DNA of 64,000 nt from Ceratopteris richardii (GCA_020310875.1 CM035432.1:93427518-93491517), one strand, 5' to 3'; positions 1 through 11,890 are shown, counted from the stretch's first letter. Made by a program: numbers and translations. Notes: generated from the sequence alone by a model not told the origin.

Positions 1-637
1 TAAACTACCAGTATGAATACAAATATTGTGAAAAGACAATAAGCATTACTTGGAACATATTTTATTAAATAGCACTTCATCACATCAAATGCAAGCTACA
101 CGATTATAAGATAAATAGTTTCACAAGACATTAGTGAATCACATAATATCATGTCTAAGTTACATATGGTTCCTATTCTACCGAGTCATCTATCATGTCT
201 CTTTTAGTCTTATTTACACGTGGTTCCTTTTTCATGATATCCTCGTTGATATGTAAAATCTCAATTTGCTCATTTACAATGTATTATAGGAATATAAAAG
301 TGATCTTACAGGTTCAGATCTTACATGTTCATATTGATGAAGTTTTTGAAAATAAATAATAAGAAGAAGTGAAGTAGTTGATGATCAATTGAGTTTTATG
401 TTACATGTTTCTAAGCAATTCCATCGTAAATCCGATGCTATATGAAGTTTATTTGTGTATCTATGTCAGATACTTTTTATTACCAACAAAGTTATATTTA
501 TAATCGAATTAACCATTTCCCACTAACCTTATATGTGTAAATATGTAACTATGTGAGTAAATAAGTAGGTGTGTTACTAATTATTTAAGAAAGAAACATA
601 CTTATTACTCAAAAAAAGAGAACTAGAATAGAGTAGA
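1..637. repeat. Flank module, copy 1 (left of copia A)
   Basis: No gene is seen here. The stretch matches 53,873-54,443 closely in direct orientation, and more weakly 49,830-50,130 and 62,200-62,470. Shared landmarks include a run reading GTATGAATACAAATATTGTG near the start and an ATCATGTCTAAGTTACATATGG run near 150. Because it lies outside the LTRs of both copia A and copia E, it is host flanking DNA that was duplicated, not part of the element. Confidence 0.75.
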
Positions 638-1442
638 CATTTTGAGCTTCCCAAGAGTCACAAATGATCACCTAAGTGCTTTGGAGCATGATCCTCTAAT
701 CAATGGATTAAAACAGATAAGTAGAAAATTCAACCATGTGCTAAGACGCGCTATTTTCCAATCTATACATGTTCAATAAAATGATTAGTGCTCTCAACCT
801 GCTAGCAATCGATTAAGTTACTTTTGGGAGTATTTACTTAACTAAGATAGATACCAATCACAAGTTATTTCAATAAAGATGGTCAAGTGTAGACTAAAAA
901 AGACATTTAACAAGTTGAATGCCTATCTCGACATTTTTGGGCTGCTAGAGTATGTAGACCAATGTGTAGAGTGGTGAAGATATCTCAAGATTAAGACAAG
1001 CAATGACAATGAAATTTTGTACTATAAAAAAGCTAATATGCGAAATCTATAACATTTTGAATCACATCAAATAATCAAATATGCACTGAGAACCAAGTTT
1101 GAGAAGATCACTCTTCTGAGATGAACTTGACTGAGAAGTGAAGTAGAGATGTGATGAATGTATATGTATTAAATCACATAGAATTACAATGACATTGGCA
1201 ATGTATAAATGTGCAATTTTGATCCATTTTTATAGCTTTGGAGTTGGAGCCAACATTTGATTTCAAATTCAAGATCTTACCATGAAGTCAATCCTGAAGT
1301 TTAGGAACTACTTTATTATCAATCAACAACTAAGTAATTTGAGATTTGATTCGTCATAGCTCCACGTGCGAGTAGTGCAATTAACATATGCTCTTTTACA
1401 AGGATAAATGTAAATTGATTTTTACAAGGAATAGTCATAAGT
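638..1442 (-). repeat. 3' LTR of copia A, first part
   Basis: The stretch aligns with the 5' LTR of A from about 22,240 (shared landmarks: TTTTGAGCTTCCC, then GCATGATCCTCTAATCAATGG) and with the left LTR of E from 54,444. The outer roughly 100 bases present in the right LTR are absent here and also in E. The LTR is cut at 1,442 by element D and resumes at 5,524. Confidence 0.8.
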
Positions 1443-2575
1443 TGTTGGGAAAGATGGATGGATCCTTCATAAGATTGAGTAGATGCTGCTAATCCTGCTT
1501 TGCACCAGCCCTCAGTGACTCCAGATATGTTTAGTAGACACGCTTAGCACTCAAATGATACCAAGAAATGCTATATGTACTTTGGAAAAGGTCTGAGTAA
1601 TGACTTGATCAAAACAGATGAGTCTGTGAATCACAAAGCTAGAAAACTTTCTATTTTGGTATTAATATCTGCTCAGTCTTTCACTCAGTATGACCAGTAC
1701 ACTTACAATTGGAAAAATTCCTTCTAGAGGTATTCTATTAACTTAGTAAGCTACCATTTGCAAGTGGAATCATTCAAAATGATAAACTATACTAGGAGAA
1801 ATAACTTTAGCAAATTTATGGACACCCCCGACTTTTTAGGAAGTATGCAGACAAATACCAGTGAGCACTTCGACGGAGATTTCTCGAGATTGGCTGAACC
1901 AAGTTGCTTCAAATTTTGTATGCTTGTAGTATGCTTTGAGCTGGATCTATCAAGCTTTGAATCACTTGATTTGATGAAGTAGGCACTAAGATATGTCTCT
2001 TTGAAGTTGACAAACTTGAAGTGGTACACTCAGAGAGCACAGAGTTGATGAATATGAATATATCTATTAATTGACATAATTGTACAATCTCATCAGCTTG
2101 ATCACCATAGCTAGATGAGGTAATGAGGTATGGGCTTCAAAATGTAGCACTCATACACACTCAGATACAAATGATAGATGTCTCGGGAAGTGAGCTAGAA
2201 TGAGGCAAGCTGCCCGCGACTTTTTTCCTTACATCTTTTATAGAGTTTAGTTGAAAATTCAAGTTTGAATTTAAATTCAAACTCCTAAAATCTTTCACCT
2301 AAAAAGTAATGAGATATTCTCTCAATCATCCAACAACTTTTTCCACGATTCTAATCAAGTAGGTGTGTACATAAAAAATACCAAGTCTTTCACCTAAAAA
2401 GTAATGAGATATTCTCTCAATCATCCAACAACTTTTTCCACGATTCTAATCAAGTAGGCGTGTACATAAAAAATGGTAAGAACTTATTAAGCCTAAGTTC
2501 CTATGATCCTTCCATCAAGTGATGTCTTCATGAAGTAATCCAAGCCAAATTGTGAAGGCTTGAATTGCACCAACA
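1443..2575 (-). repeat. 3' LTR of element D
   Basis: It is 1,133 bp and pairs with 4,452-5,523. It is longer than its partner mainly because of a 95-bp tandem duplication (2,291-2,385 and 2,386-2,476), where the partner has a short unrelated stretch instead. Ends: TGTTGGTGCA on the minus strand at 2,575 and CCCAACA at 1,443. Confidence 0.92.
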
Positions 2576-2634
2576 GCTCCCCCTCAAGCCAAACACTTTG
2601 GCTTAAGTCTTGAACTTCAATCTTCAATCACATC

Positions 2635-2958
2635 CTACAATCCAATCATGGATTTGAATCTACATAATTTGTTACCATCCAAGGCTTTAGTGAGTAAATC
2701 TGCACATTGCATATTAGTAGACACATAGGTCAAGTGAATGTCCTTGCTTAGCAACTTCTCTCTCACATAGTGGTAATGAACCTCTATGTGTTTTGTCCTA
2801 GCATGATATATTGGATTAGCTGCAAGGTGAAGAGAGCTTGTGTTGTCTCCAAGGATAATTGGGGGCCTAGTGTATAGGCCTAGTTCTGTATACAAAAGCT
2901 TTAACCAAATAGCTTCTTGAGTGGCATTGGCTAGCCCTCTATACTGTGTATAAAGCAA
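2635..2958 (-). pseudogene. RNase H tail of element D
   Basis: The minus-strand frame gives a typical copia RNase H C-terminus: landmarks DNTSSLHLAANPIYHARTKH and VREKLLSKDIHLTYVSTN, then ADLLTKAL near the end. In full-length copia elements this domain removes the RNA strand after reverse transcription. Here it lies close to gag/protease sequence, in line with a shortened element. A and E carry the same domain at 5,594-5,911 and 55,456-55,704. Confidence 0.85.
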
Positions 2959-4426
2959 TGTTTTTTGTGTCTTCTAGCTCAAAAGTAAATAATCTACCTG
3001 ATTTTTCTCCCTTGGCTATTCTTTTGAATCCATGTCTTGGGTCCTCCACATATGCTCCATGTTGATTGAACCTGACCTGTAAACCTTTCTCCACAATCTG
3101 ACCAACACTCATTAAGTTTTTCGTAATGGTTGGTACATAAAGTACCCTGCTCAATAGGTTCTGGTTACCATCACAAGTTTTTACATTTCCAATCTTTATT
3201 ACAGAATGCTTAGTATCATCACCTGTCTGTACTTGATGTTTGCCCTTTGGTTCCTCAAGATCAGAGAGTAGTGCCACATTGCCAGCTACATGATTACAAC
3301 ACCCTGAATCAATATAAAACAGATGATCATCATTGATACCTGACTTGGAAGTCATATTCATGATCAATAGGGAGTCATCTTGCTCCTCTGTGTAGTTGTT
3401 GTAGTCTTTCCTATTTCTGAATCCTCCTTGGTAGTTACCATTATGGTTGTTGTTGTTGTAATTGTTGTTGTAGTTATTGTTGTAGCCATTGTAGCCTTGG
3501 TGTTGGTTGAACCTTCCTCTTCCTTGAGAGTATCCACCTCTTTGATAGCCTCTTCCTCTCTGATTTTTGTAGTTTCTGTAGCACTCATCTGTGGTGTGGT
3601 TAGACAATCCACAAATATTGCATGGTGATGAATTGTAGGGTCTCCCCCTACCTTGCTTACCTCCTCTGCCCCTGCCTCTTGAAGATCTACCTCTCCCTGC
3701 ATAATTGGCTTGGGAGGTAGAACCTTCATCCTCTTGCTTTTTTCCTTTACCTTTGTCTTTAATCTTTATATCAGTATATAGGGTAGAAGGAGTCTTACCT
3801 TTAGATGTATCTCCAACCTTTGTGAACTTTTCTTCATGTGTGAATAGTTGGCCCATCAATGTTGTGAGATCTGGGGTATGCATGTCCATGTAGAGATCCA
3901 TTGCAGTGGTGAAGCTTGCCCACTTATCATCTGCCTTTAGTCCATTGGTTACTTGTCTTACTATTTGTTCCTCTTCAATCTCCTCTCCTATGCTTGCTAA
4001 TTGGTCTGCCACATCCTTGATCTTGGTCACAAATTCTGAGACTGATTGCTTTGGTTGCTTCCTAAGGGTTGTGAATTCAATCCACAATTGATTCTTCCTG
4101 GCCCTTGTATTAGATGAAAAGTATGATGACAAGGTTTCCCAAGTTTCTTGGGTAGTCTTCCAATTCCTGATGTGAGGTAAAAGGAAATCAGATATAGAGT
4201 TAAGAAGATAAGACCTTGCCAATGCATCTTTTGCACACCATGTATTAAGCCATTCTTGTTCTTCCTTGGTGGGTAGACCCCTTGCTTTGAATGAGGGCAA
4301 TTCCTCATCTCCTGAGATGAATCCAAATAGACTTCTTCCTTGTAGATAGGTCTTCATCCTCAGAGACCAAGCTTGATAATTGTTCTTGTCCAATTTATCA
4401 ATGAATGAAGGAAAACCATCTCCCAT
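2939..4426 (-). CDS. Gag and protease-like region of element D
   Basis: One open minus-strand frame of 495 residues. It starts MGDGFPSFIDKLDKNNYQAW, the usual copia gag opening, with the retrotransposon gag core over about residues 60-200. A glycine/arginine-rich stretch contains a CCHC zinc knuckle (CNICGLSNHTTDEC, about residues 270-283). An asparagine/tyrosine/glycine-rich linker follows, then a retropepsin-type motif FYIDSGCCNHVAG near residue 370 and the start of the pre-integrase region. Gag would form the virus-like particle and bind element RNA. The start codon is the first ATG after the primer-binding site. The open frame fits the low LTR divergence. It is a transposon protein, not a host gene. 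Confidence 0.88.
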   Translation of the reverse strand: MGDGFPSFIDKLDKNNYQAWSLRMKTYLQGRSLFGFISGDEELPSFKARGLPTKEEQEWLNTWCAKDALARSYLLNSISDFLLPHIRNWKTTQETWETLSSYFSSNTRARKNQLWIEFTTLRKQPKQSVSEFVTKIKDVADQLASIGEEIEEEQIVRQVTNGLKADDKWASFTTAMDLYMDMHTPDLTTLMGQLFTHEEKFTKVGDTSKGKTPSTLYTDIKIKDKGKGKKQEDEGSTSQANYAGRGRSSRGRGRGGKQGRGRPYNSSPCNICGLSNHTTDECYRNYKNQRGRGYQRGGYSQGRGRFNQHQGYNGYNNNYNNNYNNNNHNGNYQGGFRNRKDYNNYTEEQDDSLLIMNMTSKSGINDDHLFYIDSGCCNHVAGNVALLSDLEEPKGKHQVQTGDDTKHSVIKIGNVKTCDGNQNLLSRVLYVPTITKNLMSVGQIVEKGLQVRFNQHGAYVEDPRHGFKRIAKGEKSGRLFTFELEDTKNIALYTV

Positions 4427-4451
4427 GTTACCTTGTTTGCTCTAATACCAC

Positions 4452-5523
4452 TGTTGGGAAAGATGGATGGATCCTTCAGAAGATTGAGTAGATGCTGCTA
4501 ATCTTGCTTTGCACTAGCCCTCAGTGACTCCAGATATGTTTAGTAGACACCCTTAACACTAAAATGATACCAAGAAATGCTATATGTACTTTGGAAAAGG
4601 TTTGAGTAATGACTTGATCAAAATAGATGAGTTTGTGAATCACAAAGCTAGAAAACTTTCTATTTTGGTGTTGATATCTGCTCAGTCTTTCACTCAATAT
4701 GACCAGTACACTTACAATTGGCAAAATTCCTTCTAGAGGTATTCTATTAACGTAGTAAGCTACCATTTGCAAGTGGAAGCATTCAAAATGATAAACTATA
4801 CTAGGAGAAATAACTTTAGCAAATTTATGGACACCCCCGACTTTTTAGGAAGTATGCAGACAAATACCAATGAGCACTTCGACGGCGATTTCTCGAGATT
4901 GGCTGAACCAAGTTGCTTCAAACTTTGTATGCTTGTAGTATGCTTTGAGCTGGATCTATCAAGCTTTGAATCACTTGATTTGATGAAGTAGGCACTGAGA
5001 TATGTCTCTTTGAAGTTGACAAACTTGAAGTGGTACACTCAGAGAGCACAAAGTTGATGAATATGAATATATCTATTAATTGACATAATTGTACAATCTC
5101 ATCAGCTTGATCACCATAGCTAGATGAGGTAATGAGGTATGGGCTTCAAAATGTAGCACTCATACACACTCAGATACAAATGATAGATGTCTCGGGAAGT
5201 GAGCTAGAATGAGGCAAGCTGCCCGCGACTTTTTTCCTTACATCTTTTATAGAGTTTAGTTGAAAATTCAAGTTTGAATTTAAATTCAAACTCCTAAAAT
5301 CTTTCACCTAAAAAGTAATGAGATATTCTCTCAATCATCCAACAACTTTTTCCACGATTCTAATCAAGTAGGTGTGTACATAAAAAATACCAAGTCTTTT
5401 AGACTTTTAAAAGGAGTAAAATGGTAAGAACTTATTAAGCATAAGTTCCTATGATCCTTCCATCAAGTGATGTCTTCATGAAGTAATCCAAGCCAAATTG
5501 TGAAGGCTTGAATTGCACCAACA
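4452..5523 (-). repeat. 5' LTR of element D
   Basis: It is 1,072 bp. Its inner end abuts the primer-binding site at 4,439-4,450, separated by one base. Its outer end (CCAACA at 5,523) is followed by the TAAGT target duplication and then by resumed LTR sequence of element A. Confidence 0.92.
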
Positions 5524-5585
5524 TAAGTGAATATATGAAATAAAAATTTTTCATGTATGTAGGCTTGGATGCATTTGCACCAATA
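5524..5585 (-). repeat. 3' LTR of copia A, remaining end
   Basis: This short stretch continues the LTR of A beyond inserted element D. It matches E at about 55,343-55,407 and is followed by the polypurine tract at 5,586-5,593 (CTCCCCCT on the plus strand). The terminal bases read CCAATA here, against CCAACA in E. Confidence 0.8.
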
Positions 5586-5593
5586 GCTCCCCC

Positions 5594-7728
5594 TCAAGTG
5601 TAACATGCTTGGTCTTCATTTCTCTCTTTGATTTCCTGCAATGCGATCATCATCTTCAACCTGTTCCTCTTAGTTACATTGAAAGATTTTGCTCGCATAT
5701 CCGTACATTGCAAATTGGTTGATACATAAGACAATTGGATGTCCTTGCTAAGTAGCTCCTCTCTTACATAATGATAGTGCAGCTCAATGTGCTTAGTCCT
5801 TGCATGATATACAGGATTAGTAGCCAAATGAAATGAGCTAGTCTTACCTCCAAAGATCATTATAATATAGGAATGTAATCCCAAATCTATGTAATTTAGC
5901 TTGAGCCACATAGCCTCTTGTGTTCCATTTGCTAAGCGTCTATATTCTGCTTCAGTTGATGACTATGCCACAATTGGTTGTTTCATTTATGAACATGAAA
6001 TGAGCTTTGAACATGCAAAAGGTAAGTAGCCAGAAGTGCTCATCCTATCATCTTTTGAGCTAGCCCAATCTGCATAAGAATATAGCTTGATATCCAAGTC
6101 ATATGTAAATGGATAAAATAGTCCCTTGTTTATAGTACCGTTTAGATACTTTAAGATCCTCTTGGTATCTTCCATGTGAGGTTTTCTTGGTGTATGCATA
6201 AGTTGGCTTAATGTAATTAATTCATAACATATGTCCACTCTTGTTAGGGTTGCAAAATTGAGACTCCCAACAAGACTTTGATAACCTGTAATATCTTCAA
6301 GGAGTTCTTCCTCATGAGAACTAAGTTTGTGGTTATGTTCCATGGGTGTACCTGCAATTTTAGTGTTCTCCATCTTGAATTCAACTAACATATCATGAAT
6401 GTGCTTCCTCTAAGTAATAAAGACTCCAAAATCCAAATATATAAGTTTTGACCAAACAAAGTATGTGAACAAACCAAGGTCATCGATTTTAAACTCTTCC
6501 ATTATGTGAGATTCGATTTGCTTCATGTTATTGGCATCATTCCCTATAATGATAATGTCATCCACATAAACACATAGGTAAATAACTTTTGTGTTAGTCT
6601 TCTTTATGAACAATGAAGAACCTACTTTGCTATCAACAAATCCTTGATCCTACAAATATGTGACAAACATATGGTTCCAAGCTCTAGGAGCTTGCTTTAA
6701 ACCAGAGAGTTCTTAATTCTATTTTCATACATTATCTGATTTGTCCTTTTCTTCATGTGCTAGTTGTTGAGCCATGTAAAAGATTTCTGAGATTCATCCA
6801 CTTAGAAGTGCATTTTTAACATCTAATTGATACAAGATCCAATTCTTTGAAGCAGCAATACTTACTAAAACTATGATTATTGGCATCTTATCCACAGGTG
6901 AGAAGGTATCCTCATAATCCATTTGTGCAAACCCTTTTGCTACTAACCTTGCTTTATACTTGTTCATTCAACCATCTGAATTTTTTTTAACTTTTTAAAT
7001 CCACCTAGATCCTATTACCTTCATGTTGGATTCTTGGAAACCAAATCCCAAGTGTTGTTCTCCTGAAGTGCTTCAATTTTTTCCGGTATGGCTTCTCTCC
7101 ATTCTTCCTTCTCATTGGCATCTTGAAATGAAGAAGGCTCTTCTAACATAGAATCTTCAGTCATGTATACATACTGCTTGGTGACTAGTGATGTGTCATA
7201 GCCATACCTTATGGGTTTCTTACTCTCTCTTTGAGATCTTCTAAGTGCTTGATTGGATGACTTTGGAATTTCTTCCAATTTCTTGATTTTGTCTTGCATT
7301 TTGACTTCCAAGCTTTGTATTCAATCTATTATTCATCTTCTAAGTTGACATCTTCTGATACTTGTGTTTCTTCTTGACTTAGAGTTGGAAAATTACTTTC
7401 CAAGTCATAGAGTAGCTTTATTCTCCTGTAATCATCTTCAAACCAAGAGTTATTTTCATCAAAGACCACATCCCTACTAACTCTATGTCCTTTATTAGTA
7501 GCATTGTACAACCTATATCCTTTCTACTTTTGTTCATAGGCAATGAATATACATCTTTTAGCTTTTGGATCAAGCTTTCCTCTAATCTATGAGGGTATAG
7601 GTGCATAAGCAATGCATCCAAAGATTTTACAATTGTCCAAGGAAGGTCTCTTCCCATTCCATTCTTCATAAGGTGTCATTCCATCCAAGGACTTGGATAG
7701 AAGCCTATTAGTTAAGTATGTCGCTGTG
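5594..7728 (-). pseudogene. Copia A: RNase H, reverse transcriptase and integrase C-terminus
   Basis: Read on the minus strand, from right to left, are an integrase C-terminal part (about 7,329-7,728), the linker to reverse transcriptase (about 7,021-7,311), reverse transcriptase with the catalytic YVDD box (CVYVDDIIIIG, within 6,410-6,613), the region before RNase H (ENTKIAGTPMEHNHKLSSHE, in 5,987-6,391) and the RNase H tail (5,594-5,911, HARTKHIELHYHYVREELLS). Broken in several places. E carries the same series at 55,456-57,540. Element B was inserted at 7,733/7,734. Confidence 0.85.
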
Positions 7729-7733
7729 GAAAC

Positions 7734-8149
7734 TGTACGGAGTACGCATGCGGATATAAAATGAAAAGTGAAGTACTCTCAGAAATCAAAGAATGTGTGA
7801 GACACAAAATGAGTAGACCATGAAATGGGTAAACTCATGTGGATTAGAAATGAGCTTGGCAAGAGCATGGAGTAGGCTGCGCAAGCTTCTAACCAAGTAC
7901 AAATGAGGGGAGAGGCCCTCCTTATATAGATTTGGGAGGGGCTCTCAAAAGTACATCATATGTGGGATAAGTCTCTTGAAAGGAGAATGAATACAACTGG
8001 TAGAAGCACATGGCAAGGTACCCAAATACGAAGGAAATACAATATAAAATGGAAATAGACTAGAAATGGAGTGCCTCTTGGATACAAAATGGGGATGCAC
8101 TCATGCGGATACAAATGTAGATGAAGTAGGAGCATTCATGTCCTCAACA
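7734..8149 (-). repeat. 3' LTR of element B
   Basis: It pairs with 19,713-20,129 over its whole length. Shared landmarks are GAGTACGCATGCGG near the left end and ATGAAGTAGGAGCA near the right end. The GAAAC target duplication lies immediately to its left. Confidence 0.94.
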
Positions 8150-8259
8150 CCCCCTTTGTAGCTCCATTTTGGAGCGACTAAATGTTGCAGAGGTCCACCA
8201 AGCGCTGAACCGGAACCGGAGGTAGAGCCTTCGTGAACATGTCCGCCAGGTTCTCCTGA

Positions 8260-10233
8260 GAGGTACACTACTCCAGAGTAATCTCTTGAGATATGAGCTT
8301 CTCGCGGATGAAGTGGTACTGGATCTCGATGTGCTTCATCCGAGCATGGAACACTGGATTCTTGGCGATGGCCAAGGCTGACTGGCTATCTGTGCGAATA
8401 CATGTCGGAGTATCTTGCAAAACACCAATGTCAGATAATAAATGTCGAAGCGAGATGGCATCACATGCTGCAAAGTTGGATGCTTGGTAATCGGCCTCTA
8501 TCGATGATAGAGCAACTGTAGGCTGCTTCTTACTTGCACAAGAGATAGGTCTTGAGCCAAGCAAGAATATATACCTAGAAGTAGACCGTCAAGAATCAGG
8601 ATCACTAGCCCAATCTGAATTAGAATATTTGGCGAGTTTGATGACACCTCTATACCAAAGACCATGATGTCGAGTGAGGGCAAGGTATCGAAGTAGTCTC
8701 TAAGCAGCATCCCAATGAGTCTAACGAGGTTGATGTGCAAACAGACTGAGTATACCAACTACATAAGCAATTTGTGGTCTAGTGTTGGCAAGATAGATTA
8801 ATGATCCAACCAGCTGTCGATAGGTATGTACATCCACAAGTGATGATGAGTCCTCCATTGTAAGCTTGATGTTTGGATCAAGTGGTGTCGAAACTGAGCG
8901 ACACTGGTCCATGTTATATCTGGAAAGTAGATCAGAGCAGTACTTCTTCTGTGATAGGAATATACCTTCTTTTGTTTGCCAAACTTCCATACCCAAGAAG
9001 TAGTGTATTAATCCAAGATCTATCATAGAGTACTCAAGGTGAAGCTGTGTGATGATAACTGGATGCCTTCTTCGTCTGAGCCTGTCAAGATCAAGTCATC
9101 GACAAAGAGAATGATGATGGCTACTAAAGACTCCTTTTGATAGATATAGAGATTAGCATCAACATTGCTTCTGTGAAATCACTTCTCTTCAAAGAACTTG
9201 TTAATCTTTTCATACGAGGCCCTCGGAGCTTGCTTGAGTCCATAAAGTGCTTTGTGAAGTTTGTACACTTGATCTTCCTTTCCTTTGACCTTGAAGCCTT
9301 CAAGTTGTTCAACATATACTTCTTCTTGAAGGTCTCCATTGAGGAATGCACTTTTGACGTCCAGCTGGTAAATGGGCCACTTAAAGTGAGCACTTAGTGC
9401 TAAGATGATTCTTATGGTTATGAATCTTGTAGTAGGAGCAAAGGTTTCTTCATAGTGAATGCCATGTTGTTGCTTGTATCCCTTAGCTACCAACCTTGCT
9501 TTGTACTTGTCTTATGTGCCATCTGACTTGTACTTAACTTTATAAAGCCACTTAACTCCTATGAATTGATGATTTTTGGGCTTAGGTACAAGAGTCGAAG
9601 TTTTGTTCTTCTCAATTGCATCCATTTCTACTTGCATAGCTTCTTCCCACTCAGGTTGTCCTTGAGCTTCTTTGTAATTAGATGGTTTTGAGATTTTTTG
9701 AATATGATGCAGTAAGGCGTAATTGACATAATGACTTTGTTCTCGCTGTCTCTTGTCAATAAGTCTTTTAGATCTTCTCGAATGACTTGAAGTACTTGAT
9801 TCTGAGTTGGAGTTTGGAAATACTGAGGCCCCCTTTGAAGTGTAGATAGGTGGACTAAGACTTGTACTTGAATCTTTTCTTGAGTATGAGGAAGCTTCAT
9901 TGAAGATCACATCCTTCAAAATGGTGATGGATTGGTTTCCCACATCATATAGACGGTATGCCTTTGATTGGTCATTGTACCCTATGAATATGTGTTTCTT
10001 GGACTTTGATTGTAACTTGTTTCTATCTTGTTTTGGATAAAAGCTTCACTACCAAAGACTCGAAAGTAATTCACATTTGGTTTTCTTCCATAGTAGGCTT
10101 GGAAGGGTGTTTTGTTGTGTAATGCACTTGTAAATCCTCGATTAAGAATGTGAACGGTAGTATGCACAGCTTCTGCCCAGAACTTGTAGGGTAGATCCTT
10201 GTGATGAAGCATAGAGATAAAAGTAGAGGGATC
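8260..10233 (-). pseudogene. Copia B: RNase H, reverse transcriptase, integrase C-terminus
   Basis: The minus-strand parts, right to left, are the end of integrase (9,982-10,212, landmark LPYKFWAEAVHTTVHILNRG), the linker with basic and serine-rich sequence (9,512-9,943), and reverse transcriptase (9,179-9,493, landmarks [22 protein letters not shown] and [11 protein letters not shown]). The region before RNase H follows (8,721-9,026, HYFLGMEVWQTKEGIFLSQK), then RNase H (8,268-8,564, LSSIEADYQA and HARMKHIEIQYHFIREKL). Such a pol polyprotein would copy element RNA into DNA. It is broken in several places. Confidence 0.87.
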
Positions 10234-10620
10234 TGTTGAGATATCAAGCTCAACATGTGATGATCCAGGATGACATGTACCAGTTTTTCATTTCTCTGAC
10301 AAGTATAGTGGTCACATTGGTATATGTTAGGGATACTTCATTGAGTTTTATTAGATTTATCTGCCGAGAGTGATGGCACATTTGGTTCTTGCCAGCTCAC
10401 TCATTCCCCGACATTAGGTTTTTCCTCATGTACTGATCTTTGTATATTGCACTTGTTGTATTCTTGTTTGTTAGGTCATTCTTGTACATTCCTTTTATGT
10501 AATAGAAGAAGAAGAAGAAGAAGATCATTCTTCCTTGCCTCAATCTCTATGTGTGTGTGTGCTTCTCTTTGAGAGTGAGAGTGTGTGTGAGCTCTCTTCC
10601 TTATCTCCTTGCTCATAACA
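10234..10620 (+). repeat. 5' LTR of element C
   Basis: It is 387 bp, starts TGTTGAGATATC and ends CTCATAACA. It contains a (GAA)n run near 10,505-10,523 and a GT/GA-rich tract near 10,550-10,592, both longer than in the 3' partner. The initiator-Met-type primer-binding site follows directly. Confidence 0.92.
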
Positions 10621-10967
10621 TTGTATCAGAGCTAGCGTGGCTGTAGAGAGCTCATGGAGAAGGCGACGCTAAAGACTATGCGACAAGGCATGGAGAAAAC
10701 GCGATTTCACAAATGGCCTCTGTTTGCTACGAAAATCAGCATGAAGGTAGAAGCCCATAGAAAAACTAGGTTAGTTTCAAAAACTCTAACTTGTGTTGTG
10801 TTTGGCGACACTCATATATTCCAGATCCAGAATTTCAAGCGATTCCGTGTACTGTTGATATATGAAAACTGTGTTTTTCTGAGATCGAACTCTCACATCA
10901 TAGTGCGACACTGTTCAAGCAGAAGTGCTTCTTGTAGTGTTTTGCAGTGTTGTGAATTGTTGTAGAA

Positions 10968-11860
10968 ATGGCAAACGAAGATGGAATAAGTCAGCTTATG
11001 AGCGATAAGCTGGACAAGAATAAATTCCATGCTTGGAGATTCAGAATGATGAATTTCCTGATGGGAAAAGGCTATTGGAAGTACATCGAAGGAGCGAATG
11101 AAAATGCTCGACAGTTACCAGAAAGGAATCGGACTGCAGACGAGTTAAGAGCATATGAGGAATGGAACCAAGGAGCACGAAAGGTAATGTATTGGCTATC
11201 TGTTAGCATATGATTGGACACATATAGGATGCCAAGACTCCAAAAGAGGCTTGGAATAGTTTGGTAACTTTGTATGAGAGTAATATAAAGGCACGGAAAT
11301 TGAAACTCAAGAACAAGCTCCATACATTGGAAAAGAAGAGCATGTGGGTAAGTGACTACACTCTAAAAATCAAAAGCATATGTGAGTCACTTGCATCTAT
11401 TGGCGTGAATGTAGATGATGATGATGATAAGGTGGAAGTGTGCCTTCGTGGTTTAGGAGCTGCATATAAGCAATTCAGAGCTTCCATACAGACTAGGAAA
11501 AATATTCTAAATTTTGCTAATCTGATATCTATGCTAATTATTGAAGAAAAGAATCTTGGTGAGGATTTAAACTCCCAAGGAAAGCCCAGTTCTAAGCAGG
11601 TATTCTACTCTGGAAAAGGAAGAGGCAGAGGTAGAGGTTTTGGAAGTGAAACAGGAATTAGTAATCAAGACCAAGGTCAACAATAGAATCATGCATGAGG
11701 AAGAGGATGGTTTCGAGGCAGGGGGAGCCAAAGAGGTCGCATAAATTTCCAAAGAAATGATTCAGGTAATGATAGTAAAGGATGCTGGAATTATGGTAAA
11801 CCTGGACACCTTAAACGTGATTGCAGGTTCAAGAATCAAAACAACAGAAGGCAGCAAAAC
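10968..11860 (+). pseudogene. Gag region of copia C
   Basis: It starts MANEDGISQLMSDKLDKNKF, a usual copia gag opening (search for the motif LDKNKFHAWRFRM). The gag core continues through 11,261-11,686 with an RGRGRGFGS basic stretch. A CCHC-like knuckle reads CWNYGKPGHLKRDC at about 11,784-11,825. The family role is particle formation and RNA binding. The region is not one open frame. Confidence 0.82.
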
Positions 11861-11890
11861 AACTATGCATCCACAAGTGTAGATGATTCT

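Larger units (their letters stand above)
1443..5523 (-). mobile_element. Copia element D, short non-autonomous derivative, youngest in window
   Basis: Complete LTR-to-LTR unit on the minus strand: 3' LTR 1,443-2,575, polypurine tract just inside it, coding region about 2,635-4,426, primer-binding site TGGTATTAGAGC (minus strand, 4,439-4,450), 5' LTR 4,452-5,523. It is flanked by a perfect 5-bp target duplication TAAGT (1,438-1,442 and 5,524-5,528). The LTRs begin TGTTG and end in CA and differ by roughly 2-3 percent by eye, the least of any pair here. It carries gag, a protease-like part and the RNase H tail but no integrase or reverse-transcriptase core, so it would depend on enzymes supplied by a relative. 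E at about 55,340 shows the empty target site. Confidence 0.93.

Noticed and set aside
1758-2029. Paired 74- and 80-residue frames, repeated at 4,767-5,038
   Set aside because: They lie within the two LTRs of element D, on opposite strands of the same DNA; their repetition reflects the LTR pair, not a gene family.
3380-3628. Valine-rich frame opposite the gag of element D
   Set aside because: Antisense shadow of the asparagine/tyrosine-rich gag linker, not a gene.
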